From NCBI GenBank assembly GCA_003157015.1, contig PMIJ01000201.1:1-48058 (forward strand): DNA of 48,058 nucleotides, in the 5' to 3' direction. The notes below the pieces were generated by a model. It had not been told where the DNA came from. It searched no databases and worked only from the letters and a program-made list of their open reading frames with translations. This document shows, in pieces, positions 1 through 7,364 of the stretch. Position 1 is the stretch's first letter, and each line of letters begins with the position of its first letter. The DNA comes from Bacteroidales bacterium. GTDB taxonomy: Bacteria; Bacteroidota; Bacteroidia; Bacteroidales; VadinHA17. Made by a program: the position numbers and the translations under genes.

Positions 1-11
1 TGAATTCATAA

Positions 12-34
12 TTTTGCACTTAAATGGTGCAAAA
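12..34. repeat. Perfect 8-bp inverted repeat with 7-base loop
   Basis: TTTTGCAC at 12-19 is matched by GTGCAAAA at 27-34. No T-run follows on either strand, so it is not a typical intrinsic terminator. It could be an operator or a hairpin belonging to a gene left of the window. Confidence 0.4.
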
Positions 35-337
35 CTACGGGTCAAATCAAATCAAAAAATCAAAGAACGCTTATATTAAATTTATTATCAGTGTTTTAAT
101 AATATTTTTTTAAAGTTAACGCATCACTACTAATCAAAATATATTAATTGGTTAAGAATATATAGTAGTAGATTTATGGAATTTCTTTTTATTTTTTACT
201 ATTATGTAACAAACAAACAGGAATGAAAAAAGTTATTGAAAGCCGGAAAATCATTCAGAATCAAATGGAATATATTATATTATTTATTAGCAACTAATTA
301 CCGGATGATTAAAAACAAACATTCGAACTTTTTGTTT

Positions 338-345
338 TACATTTG
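338..345 (+). promoter_or_regulatory. Candidate Bacteroidetes -7 box (TACATTTG)
   Basis: This is an exact match to TAnnTTTG, 35 bases before the start codon at 381. No TTTG -33 element sits at the usual 19-21 base spacing, so the call rests on one box only. Confidence 0.35.
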
Positions 346-380
346 ACTTTAAAATGAATCTAGGTTAATCTTTATTTACT

Positions 381-995
381 ATGGCAACAAATGACAATTC
401 CTCTGATGATTCCCACTTAAACAAAGCACTTGAACATCTAAATTCTGTTCTTGTGACAGGTGAAACAATTGAAGCCTGGGCAATTCAACGCAGGTTATTC
501 GCCCTAACAAGCAGGCGCATTCTTATTGCTGCGACCTCCGGGCGGTTCATTAAAATTAAAAGGGGCTTGCTGGGAGGGTTTGATATGACAGATTTCAGGT
601 GGCAGGATCTTGGTGATGCCAAAATAAAAGTAGGAGTATTCGGAGCCGATATATTTATGAAGATTTTCAGTTCCGCAGATTTAGCAATATCTAAAGATTC
701 AAATCAGGTACTTATGCTCCCCGGCTTCAGAAAAGAACAGGCTGAACAGATTTATCGGCTTGCTCAGGCTCAGGATCAATCTTGGAGAGAAAAGAGACGA
801 ATCAGGGAACTCGAAGAATTAAGGGCCAAATCAGGCGGTATTACGATTGGCCCTAACACCGGAATGCAACAACCAGGTAATATACCTGAAGATGCCGCTG
901 CAAAACTGGCACAGGCCAAACAAATGCTTGATAATAAACTTATAACAGATTCAGAATTTGAATCGATAAAGGCCCGGATAATAAGCGGGCTGTAA
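381..995 (+). CDS. PH-like domain protein with C-terminal SHOCT domain
   Basis: This is a 204-residue protein with no signal peptide. Residues about 20-130 resemble a bacterial pleckstrin-homology-like domain, including the stretch LFALTSRRILIA that typically opens such folds. A charged linker follows at about 130-155 and a Gly/Pro-rich segment at about 150-165. The last 33 residues match the short SHOCT pattern of a Leu-rich helix, then LITDSEFESIKARII. Bacterial PH domains and SHOCT modules are thought to mediate oligomerisation or protein contacts; no enzymatic function is implied. The M1 peptidase gene starts 19 bases downstream on the same strand, so co-transcription is likely. The substrate or partner is unknown. 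Confidence 0.7.
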   Translation: MATNDNSSDDSHLNKALEHLNSVLVTGETIEAWAIQRRLFALTSRRILIAATSGRFIKIKRGLLGGFDMTDFRWQDLGDAKIKVGVFGADIFMKIFSSADLAISKDSNQVLMLPGFRKEQAEQIYRLAQAQDQSWREKRRIRELEELRAKSGGITIGPNTGMQQPGNIPEDAAAKLAQAKQMLDNKLITDSEFESIKARIISGL

Positions 996-1014
996 CCATT
1001 TTAAAATATTATTT

Positions 1015-3780
1015 ATGAAACAGATTCTTTTAGGAGTTCTTCTCCTCGGTTCAATTTTATCCTTTTCACAAAAACCTGATTCAGTAAAAACAGAGAGATG
1101 GAAAAGCATTTACCGGGCAAGCGCAACAAAGATCAATGACCTTGTTAATACAAAACTCAATGTCAGTTTCGATTATTCAAAATCGTGGATGTATGGTAAA
1201 GCCTGGATCACCCTTCATCCTCATTTTTATCCCACTGATTCATTGAACCTCGATGCAAAGAACATGAATATTTATGAAGTGTCAATAGTTAAAGCCGGTA
1301 AAAGTTATCCTTTAAAGTATCGTTACGATAGTCTCAATCTTTTTATCAAGCTGGATAAGGCCTATAAATCAAGTGAAAATTATACTGTTTTTGTTAATTA
1401 CACAGCTAAACCCAATGATATAAAAAGAAAAGGAAGTGCAGCTATTTCAGGAGGAAAAGGATTGTACTTTGTTAATCCTCTCGGGAAGGATAAAAAGAAG
1501 CCAACGCAGATATGGACTCAGGGGGAAACTGAATCTAACTCAGGATGGGTTCCGACCATAGATAAACCTAATCAGAGACAAACCGATGAGATCAGCATGA
1601 CTGTTCTGGATAAATACCAGACCTTGTCAAATGGCATTCTGGTGAGCCGAAGAAAAAATGCCGACGGTACCAGGACGGATACATGGAAGATGGATCTGCC
1701 TCATGCTCCTTACCTTATGATGATGGCAGTTGGTGAATACTCCATAATAAAGGACAGTTATAAAGGGAAAGAAGTAAGCTATTATGTTGAAAAGGAATAT
1801 GCCCCGGAAGCGCGTAAAATTTTTGGACTTACTCCGGAAATGATAGGTTTCTATTCGAAGATAACAGGTGTGGATTATCCCTGGCCCAAATATTCACAGA
1901 TCGTTGCCAGAGACTATATTAGCGGAGCAATGGAAAATACTACTGCAACACTTCATGCTGAGTCTGCACAGCAGGATGCCAGGCAGTTGATCGATGAAAA
2001 CAGATGGGAAGATGTGATCTCCCACGAACTATTTCATCAATGGTTCGGTGATTATGTCACATGCGAAAGCTGGAGTAACATCACAATGAACGAATCATTC
2101 GCCGACTTCAGTGAAATTCTCTGGAAAGAGCATAAGCATGGTAAAGACGCCGCCGATGAACATAGTTTTAACAGTATGCAAATGTATCTGCAGGGTGGCA
2201 ATGATAAAAAAGATTTGGTTCGGTTTTATTATAAGGACCGTGAAGACATGTTCGATCTTGTGAGCTATCAGAAGGGCGGACGGATCCTTAATATGCTCAG
2301 GAATTGTGTCGGAGACAGCGCTTTCTTCAAGTCGCTAAACCTGTACCTCAGAACAAAAAAATTCAGTTCGGCAGAAGCCCAGGACCTTCGTCTTGCCTTT
2401 GAAGATGTTACTGGTCAGGATCTTAACTGGTTCTGGAACCAATGGTATTATGGCAGTGGTCATCCAAAACTTGATATTAATTATGAATATTCAGCAGACG
2501 GAAAAACAGCCAGCGTCTTTATAAAGCAAACTCAGCCAGGGAAAATTTTTAAGCTGCCTTTTACAATAGATGTTTACCAGGGTACGGATAAAAAACGATA
2601 TAAAGTATGGGCAGAACACCAGGCTGATACTTTCCTGTTTCATACCGTTTCAAAACCGGATCTCATAAATGTTGACGGCGATAAAATACTTCTCTGCGAA
2701 AAGACTGAGCACAAAACTCTTGATAATTATGTGTTTCAATATAAAAATGCCGGGCTGTATGCCGACAGGAGAGAAGCAATCGATTACGCAGCAAGGAACC
2801 AGAGTGATGATCACAAAGCGCTTGATCTTATGAAAACCGCTTTGAAGGACAAGTATTATGGATTGAGGATTTATACTCTTCAGAAATTGTACTTGCAAAA
2901 TGACTCAGTGAAAAAGTCTTTCGAACCTATGTTGGCTGACATGGCGGAGAATGATCCGAAAACACTGGTAAGAGCAAGAGCTATTGAAGCGCTCGGAAAA
3001 TATAAAAAGGATTCATATAAGCCATTATTCCTTAAATCGATTAATGATTCATCCTATTCAGTTGCGGGAAGCTCACTGAATGCACTCGGAGCAATAGATA
3101 CTGCATTGGCCCTTGAAAAGGCAAAGTTTTTCGCCGGTCAGCATGTTAAGGGAGCGCTCTCAGATGCAAGTACCAATATTTTATTCTCTTATGCCAGTGA
3201 AAATGATTTTGACTCCCTGGCTGCACGATTTGATAATCTACCTTTCGGAAACGAGAAGTTCATGATTCTCCAACCATTCGCCAACCTTCTGAAAAGAACA
3301 CAAAATCCAGATAATTTCAAAAAGGGAATTGACATGATTGTCAGTTTTCGCGATACAATTCCGGAACAGTATCGTCAGATGATCGCTGCTTATTTTAATG
3401 GCATGATTTTAAACGGAATAGCAGCCAGTAAGCAATCAAAAGGTCTTACTATGCAGGCGGATTATGCAAAGTCAAAGATACCTGTTAAGGCAAAAGCGCC
3501 TGAAAATGTTGTGGTCCCGGCAGAAACCTTGCAGAAGTATACAGGGGAATATTACCTGAGCGAGGAGACAGTCCAGGTAAAAATGAAAGATGGAAAAACT
3601 CTTACCCTGACTATTCCTGAACAGCCGGAGATGGAACTGACCCCGGTTTCCGGCAACAAATTCGCTGTTAAGTATATGGATGACTATACAATAGAGTTTA
3701 CCTCCGGTGATAAAGGTGAAATAACCGGGTTTACATTAACTGCTCCAGGTGGCGAAGAAAAGGCAACGAAGAAGAAATAA
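1015..3780 (+). CDS. Secreted M1 family metallo-aminopeptidase
   Basis: This 921-residue protein would remove N-terminal residues from peptides, most likely in the periplasm or outside the cell. The N-terminus is a Sec signal peptide (about residues 1-19, ending FSQ). The exopeptidase motif GAMEN is at residues 304-308. The zinc site HELFH is at 337-341, and the third ligand E360 lies in NESFADF, giving HExxH-x18-E. Residues about 580-800 look like helical HEAT-type repeats, as in other bacterial M1 enzymes. The last roughly 90 residues, rich in Lys, Glu and Thr, form an extra beta-rich tail. All core catalytic residues are intact. Neighbour spacing suggests an operon with the PH/SHOCT gene. 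The family call is firm; the substrate is not known. Confidence 0.93.
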   Translation: MKQILLGVLLLGSILSFSQKPDSVKTERWKSIYRASATKINDLVNTKLNVSFDYSKSWMYGKAWITLHPHFYPTDSLNLDAKNMNIYEVSIVKAGKSYPLKYRYDSLNLFIKLDKAYKSSENYTVFVNYTAKPNDIKRKGSAAISGGKGLYFVNPLGKDKKKPTQIWTQGETESNSGWVPTIDKPNQRQTDEISMTVLDKYQTLSNGILVSRRKNADGTRTDTWKMDLPHAPYLMMMAVGEYSIIKDSYKGKEVSYYVEKEYAPEARKIFGLTPEMIGFYSKITGVDYPWPKYSQIVARDYISGAMENTTATLHAESAQQDARQLIDENRWEDVISHELFHQWFGDYVTCESWSNITMNESFADFSEILWKEHKHGKDAADEHSFNSMQMYLQGGNDKKDLVRFYYKDREDMFDLVSYQKGGRILNMLRNCVGDSAFFKSLNLYLRTKKFSSAEAQDLRLAFEDVTGQDLNWFWNQWYYGSGHPKLDINYEYSADGKTASVFIKQTQPGKIFKLPFTIDVYQGTDKKRYKVWAEHQADTFLFHTVSKPDLINVDGDKILLCEKTEHKTLDNYVFQYKNAGLYADRREAIDYAARNQSDDHKALDLMKTALKDKYYGLRIYTLQKLYLQNDSVKKSFEPMLADMAENDPKTLVRARAIEALGKYKKDSYKPLFLKSINDSSYSVAGSSLNALGAIDTALALEKAKFFAGQHVKGALSDASTNILFSYASENDFDSLAARFDNLPFGNEKFMILQPFANLLKRTQNPDNFKKGIDMIVSFRDTIPEQYRQMIAAYFNGMILNGIAASKQSKGLTMQADYAKSKIPVKAKAPENVVVPAETLQKYTGEYYLSEETVQVKMKDGKTLTLTIPEQPEMELTPVSGNKFAVKYMDDYTIEFTSGDKGEITGFTLTAPGGEEKATKKK

Positions 3781-3869
3781 AATTGGTCACTGACCTCTTC
3801 AATAAACCTCGTACCATTTCACCTTTTCCTTGGTGGTAACCGGTAAATAATACCTATATATTTATAATA

Positions 3870-3898
3870 GTAGAGACAGGTCTCAGACCTGTCTCTAC
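3870..3898. repeat. 29-base near-perfect palindrome
   Basis: Arms at 3870-3883 and 3885-3898 are perfect reverse complements around a single central C. As RNA this gives a 12-bp stem with a 5-base loop. It lies between two convergent genes, 90 bases after the aminopeptidase stop and 28 bases from the end of the opposing gene. There is no adjacent T-run, so a REP-like dispersed palindrome is likelier than a classic terminator. The arm, reading GTAGAGACAGGT, resembles palindromes I remember as multicopy in other bacterial genomes; that is from memory, not a search. Confidence 0.75.
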
Positions 3899-3925
3899 AC
3901 ATTTTATAGGGTGAGGTGAATCTGG

Positions 3926-5044
3926 TTATATCTTAATAAACAATTTATTTTTATACAGCCAGTAACATAAATACCACATTGCCGCCCAGATACCAAGACT
4001 GGTGATTATTTCAACGGTATTTTCTCCTCCCCAGGAGAATAACAGGCTGCTGAAAGGAGCTATGATTCTGTGAATAAAACCGGCGCCACCGGTTGAAAAA
4101 AACAGATAAATAAAAATACTGTTCATACCTACAATGATAAACATTCTTGATCCCGCGACGAATTGTTTTTTTACATCGATCAGCCAGAAGCAGAAACAAA
4201 GAACCAGAATCGCCAGTCCTCCGCTTGCAAATACAAATGAAGAGGTTGCGATCTTCTTGATGATAGGAGTTATATTCAGCCAATCAAGAGAAAATCCAAT
4301 AATCAGAGCTGACACTCCGGCTATCAGCAATATCTGAATTTTTTTAGCTGCCGGTTTATCGCTCATAAGAAGCTTTCCGCACAGCACTCCCCAAACCGTA
4401 TGGGCTGTTGTTGAAACAAAGTTTAATGTTGCCCATTCACTGGCTTTATCCACGCCTTCGATTTTATTATTGAACCAAGCTCCCAGGTTCTCAAAATTAA
4501 CCCAGGGATGGTTAAATCCATCCACAGGGAAAAAACGATACGCCAGGTCAATCAGGATGAGAATGATAAAAGTAAATATCAACTGAAAGAGGAAACTTTT
4601 GTTTCTTATAAGGAAGGCAACCAGATAAGTGACTGAAAGTTGTGCCAGAACATTCTGAAACCTGAATACAAGTCTTCCTGCATCAGTGAAATAGAGGGCC
4701 CATCCCAGGAATAATAACAGACCTGAACGTTTAAATGCATGAAGTGTTATGGTTTTCAGACTGTCACCCTTTTTAAGCCTGTTTGCTACCGCAAAAGGAA
4801 TTGCGACACCTACAATAAACATGAAAAAAGGCTGAATCAGATCCCAGAAGTGCAACCCGTGCCACTCATGATGGCTGAGCTCAGTACCAATAAAATGAAT
4901 TATTCCGTTATGAGATTTCTCAAGCTGACCATAAAGTTCTGTAGCTTCCCCTGCAAGAAGGAACATTGTGAATCCGCGAAAGAAATCTATTGATGTCACC
5001 CTGCCTGAAGCAGGAGTACTCAAGGTTTGTGCATTTGTATCCAT
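3926..5044 (-). CDS. NagX/DUF5009-like membrane protein (heparan-alpha-glucosaminide acyltransferase family)
   Basis: This 372-residue integral membrane protein has about ten hydrophobic segments. The N-terminal region RVTSIDFFRGFTMFLLAGE, then a His-rich loop (HHEWHGLHFWDLIQPFF) and FIVGVAIPFA, is the signature of the DUF5009/NagX group, related to lysosomal heparan-alpha-glucosaminide N-acetyltransferase. The conserved His residues near positions 57-63 fit the proposed transacetylation site. Family members often sit in N-acetylglucosamine loci. Here the gene diverges from a SIS-domain amino-sugar enzyme with 128 bases between start codons, which supports a role in amino-sugar acetylation or transport. 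This role is inferred from family and context; the reaction in bacteria is not settled. Confidence 0.8.
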   Translation of the reverse strand: MDTNAQTLSTPASGRVTSIDFFRGFTMFLLAGEATELYGQLEKSHNGIIHFIGTELSHHEWHGLHFWDLIQPFFMFIVGVAIPFAVANRLKKGDSLKTITLHAFKRSGLLLFLGWALYFTDAGRLVFRFQNVLAQLSVTYLVAFLIRNKSFLFQLIFTFIILILIDLAYRFFPVDGFNHPWVNFENLGAWFNNKIEGVDKASEWATLNFVSTTAHTVWGVLCGKLLMSDKPAAKKIQILLIAGVSALIIGFSLDWLNITPIIKKIATSSFVFASGGLAILVLCFCFWLIDVKKQFVAGSRMFIIVGMNSIFIYLFFSTGGAGFIHRIIAPFSSLLFSWGGENTVEIITSLGIWAAMWYLCYWLYKNKLFIKI

Positions 5045-5108
5045 TTCTATATTATTAGTTATCGTCTTCAGGAGTCTGAAATATATGATTTTTTTCCTGA
5101 GAGATCAT

Positions 5109-5132
5109 AATAAGTCAATCAAATTACTTATT
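5109..5132. promoter_or_regulatory. Inverted repeat AATAAGT-N10-ACTTATT between divergent amino-sugar genes
   Basis: Perfect 7-base arms at 5109-5115 and 5126-5132 lie 40 bases before the SIS gene start and 65 bases before the divergent NagX-like gene start. Position and symmetry suit an operator shared by both genes, but short AT-rich repeats arise easily by chance. Confidence 0.3.
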
Positions 5133-5172
5133 TTGTTTCGGGATAGACATATATTTTTCAACCTTTTATTTT

Positions 5173-6228
5173 ATGATTAACAAATTCTTAAAAGAGATTT
5201 TTGAGCAGCCTAAGGTTCTTGAAAATACATTAGATTTTTACCTGCAAGGGGAAGGTCAGATTATACTTGAAAAAATTTCTGCAATCTGGGAACGTGAGTG
5301 CCCTGGTGAGGTAATTTTTACCGGGATGGGGAGCTCCTATTTTGCACCTCATACAGCTAACTGTGTATTAAGTAATTATGGAATAGTTTCGAAAACAATA
5401 AATGCAGGAGAATTATTGCATTACCATCTTCCGTTATTAAGACCCGGAGCGCTTCTTGCCTGTATATCCCAATCGGGAGAGAGCTATGAAGTGGTAAAAA
5501 TCCTGGAAAAGATCCCCTCAGGTGTTACATGCATCGGGGTTACAAATGAGGAGAACAGCACACTTGCCGGAAAGGCTGCAATTGCACTCCTCAGCAGGGC
5601 AGGAAAGGAAGAAATGACCTCTACAAAAACGTATGTGTCAACTTTGCTGGTATTATCTCTGTTTACAAAAGTGCTGACCAGGAGATGGCAGCCAGGACCA
5701 ATTCCGGAGCTGAAAATGACAATAGAAGCGGTAAAAGAGCTGATAAATAACAGGGAGGAATGGCTCTCTCCTGTCATGGATTTTCTTGGTCATCCACCTT
5801 TTGTTCAGTTAATCGGAAGAGGTCCATCATATTCTTCAGTACTGCAGGGGGCATTAATGATCATGGAAGCTGCAAGGAACCCTGCAGCCGGTATATATGG
5901 AGGAGAATTCAGGCATGGACCTATGGAAATGTCAAAGAAAGGATTCAGGGCAATTATTCTCGCCCCTTTGGGCATCACATACGAACAGGGAATAAAACTT
6001 GCTGAAGATATTACAAGATTCGGGGGCCGGGTGGTTTTAATCACAAACAGCCTTGCCAGTTTCAGTAATCCGGATATCTATCCTATACGGATACCCTGCC
6101 AGGATGAATACCTTTTCCCGATTCCGTCAATTATTCCTCTTCAGTTCATTGTCAACCGGTGGGCAGTCGATGAAGGCAACGAACCAGGAAATTTCACGAT
6201 GGGAGCAAAAGTCACCACTACAGAATGA
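5173..6228 (+). CDS. SIS-domain sugar-phosphate protein, GlmS-isomerase/NagB-II-like glucosamine-6-phosphate deaminase
   Basis: This 351-residue cytoplasmic protein has two tandem SIS domains (about 30-165 and 205-335) and no glutaminase domain. The first domain has GMGSS and the phosphosugar-binding stretch SQSGESYEV. The second has GRGPSY and GGEFRHGPMEMS, equivalent to the GE..HGP segment of the glucosamine-6-phosphate synthase isomerase half. The size and lack of a glutaminase half fit SIS-type glucosamine-6-phosphate deaminases (NagB-II) or AgaS-like enzymes, which convert hexosamine-6-phosphate to the ketose phosphate and ammonia. Neighbouring kinase and glycosidase genes favour a catabolic role. 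Its stop overlaps the start of the 44-residue ORF at 6225 by ATGA. Fold assignment is firm; the exact substrate is inferred. Confidence 0.82.
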   Translation: MINKFLKEIFEQPKVLENTLDFYLQGEGQIILEKISAIWERECPGEVIFTGMGSSYFAPHTANCVLSNYGIVSKTINAGELLHYHLPLLRPGALLACISQSGESYEVVKILEKIPSGVTCIGVTNEENSTLAGKAAIALLSRAGKEEMTSTKTYVSTLLVLSLFTKVLTRRWQPGPIPELKMTIEAVKELINNREEWLSPVMDFLGHPPFVQLIGRGPSYSSVLQGALMIMEAARNPAAGIYGGEFRHGPMEMSKKGFRAIILAPLGITYEQGIKLAEDITRFGGRVVLITNSLASFSNPDIYPIRIPCQDEYLFPIPSIIPLQFIVNRWAVDEGNEPGNFTMGAKVTTTE

Positions 6229-6359
6229 CTAATATTATGGATAACTCCAGGAGCAGGAGCTTTTTAATTATTATTACAATTGCCATGATAGTAAACCTGG
6301 TTGCTTTTTTATATGTGTTTGCAATTTCAGTTTGGGGGAAAGGAAGGTTGAATATTTAA
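6225..6359 (+). CDS. Small single-span membrane peptide (44 aa), translationally coupled
   Basis: This 44-codon ORF has an ATG that overlaps the preceding stop codon as ATGA, the usual arrangement for translational coupling. The peptide begins with a short polar Arg/Ser-rich segment. It has one strongly hydrophobic helix (about residues 13-37, rich in Ile, Val, Leu and Phe) and ends with a short basic tail, KGRLNI. An internal ATG at codon 5 is a possible alternative start. No homologue is recognised. It sits between the SIS protein and the ROK kinase, so a role as an accessory to amino-sugar uptake is possible but unproven. It could also be a non-coding remnant. Confidence 0.5.
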   Translation: MTNIMDNSRSRSFLIIITIAMIVNLVAFLYVFAISVWGKGRLNI

Positions 6360-6433
6360 CGATATTCAATAAAATCAAAGGTAAAATGGATAGTTCATAT
6401 TTAAAATATAATACATATTAAAGTACTTTCATA

Positions 6434-7333
6434 ATGAGGAAGCTATCAGATAAAGGAATAATAATCGGAGTCGATGTTGGAGGCACTAAAATTCAGGCTG
6501 GAGCAATTGACCCTGTTGGCAAAGTTCTGTTTGATCCCGTTACCATTGAAACGGGAGGAAATGATGAAAGCGAAAAAATATTTGCCAGGATTACTGATTC
6601 AATTGATAAAATTATAATGAATCCGGTTTTGAAACCGGCTGACATTATTGGAATCGGGATGGGCGTTACAGGTCCTCTGGATACTGCCAGCGGTACGATT
6701 CTTGAATGCCCTCAGCTTCCAACTATGCATTTTTATCCCTTAAAAGCTAAAATTTATGAAAAATTCCGGATCCCGGTGTTCATGGATAATGACGCGAATG
6801 CGCTTTTACTCGGGGAGAGTATCTGGGGTGCAGGCAAAGATCACAGAACAACCCTGGGATTCACTTTAGGTACCGGGCTTGGATGTGCCATAGTTATCAA
6901 CAAAAAGCTTTTTACCGGGGTGAATGGAATGGCTGGAGAAATATGGCCTTCCCCTTATAAAGATGGTACCATAGAAGATATCGTATCAGGAAATGGAATC
7001 AGCTCAACTTATTTCAGGCTGTCAAACAAGTTGAAAACCGCCAGAGAAATATCACAACTTGCAATCAGGGGCGATTCTGATGCTATTGAAACCTGGAATA
7101 TTTTTGGCGGCGCCCTGGCATTTTCAATGGCCTGGGGCATTAATATGGTAGATCCAGGTATCGTAATCCTCGGCGGCTCTATCGCAAACTCAATCGACCT
7201 CTTTTATGATTCAATGAACAATGCTTTAAGGAAATTTATCTGCCCTGTACCAGCTGATAAAACAAAAGTAGTAAAAGCTGCTCTTGGAGATGGAGCTGGC
7301 TTCATCGGAGCTGCCGCTTTAGTGATCCAATAA
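6434..7333 (+). CDS. ROK family sugar kinase lacking the zinc-binding motif
   Basis: This 299-residue cytoplasmic kinase is predicted to phosphorylate a hexose or hexosamine with ATP. The N-terminal phosphate loop is DVGGTK (residues 14-19). The catalytic base is D120 in MDNDAN. The second glycine-rich ATP motif is LGTGLG (145-150). GMAGE (residues 165-169) follows, but the expected GxxGH histidine is replaced and the CxCGxxGCxE zinc motif of typical ROK proteins is absent, with KDGTIEDIVSG in its place. There is no DNA-binding domain, so this is a kinase rather than a NagC-like repressor. It lies 74 bases after the 44-residue ORF and 31 bases before the GH2 gene, consistent with one amino-sugar operon. 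Confidence 0.88.
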   Translation: MRKLSDKGIIIGVDVGGTKIQAGAIDPVGKVLFDPVTIETGGNDESEKIFARITDSIDKIIMNPVLKPADIIGIGMGVTGPLDTASGTILECPQLPTMHFYPLKAKIYEKFRIPVFMDNDANALLLGESIWGAGKDHRTTLGFTLGTGLGCAIVINKKLFTGVNGMAGEIWPSPYKDGTIEDIVSGNGISSTYFRLSNKLKTAREISQLAIRGDSDAIETWNIFGGALAFSMAWGINMVDPGIVILGGSIANSIDLFYDSMNNALRKFICPVPADKTKVVKAALGDGAGFIGAAALVIQ

Positions 7334-7364
7334 TAAAAATCAATACTTATAAAATCCTAATATC

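Larger units (their letters stand above)
1..380. other. AT-rich intergenic region at window start
   Basis: No convincing gene is seen here. The stretch is very AT-rich. It holds a perfect 8-base inverted repeat at 12-34 and a candidate -7 promoter box at 338-345; otherwise I see nothing. Any gene to the left lies outside the window. Confidence 0.6.

Noticed and set aside
3870..3898. Simple rho-independent terminator between convergent genes
   Set aside because: There is no T-run beside either arm; the near-perfect 29-base palindrome fits a dispersed element better, though a terminating role is not excluded.
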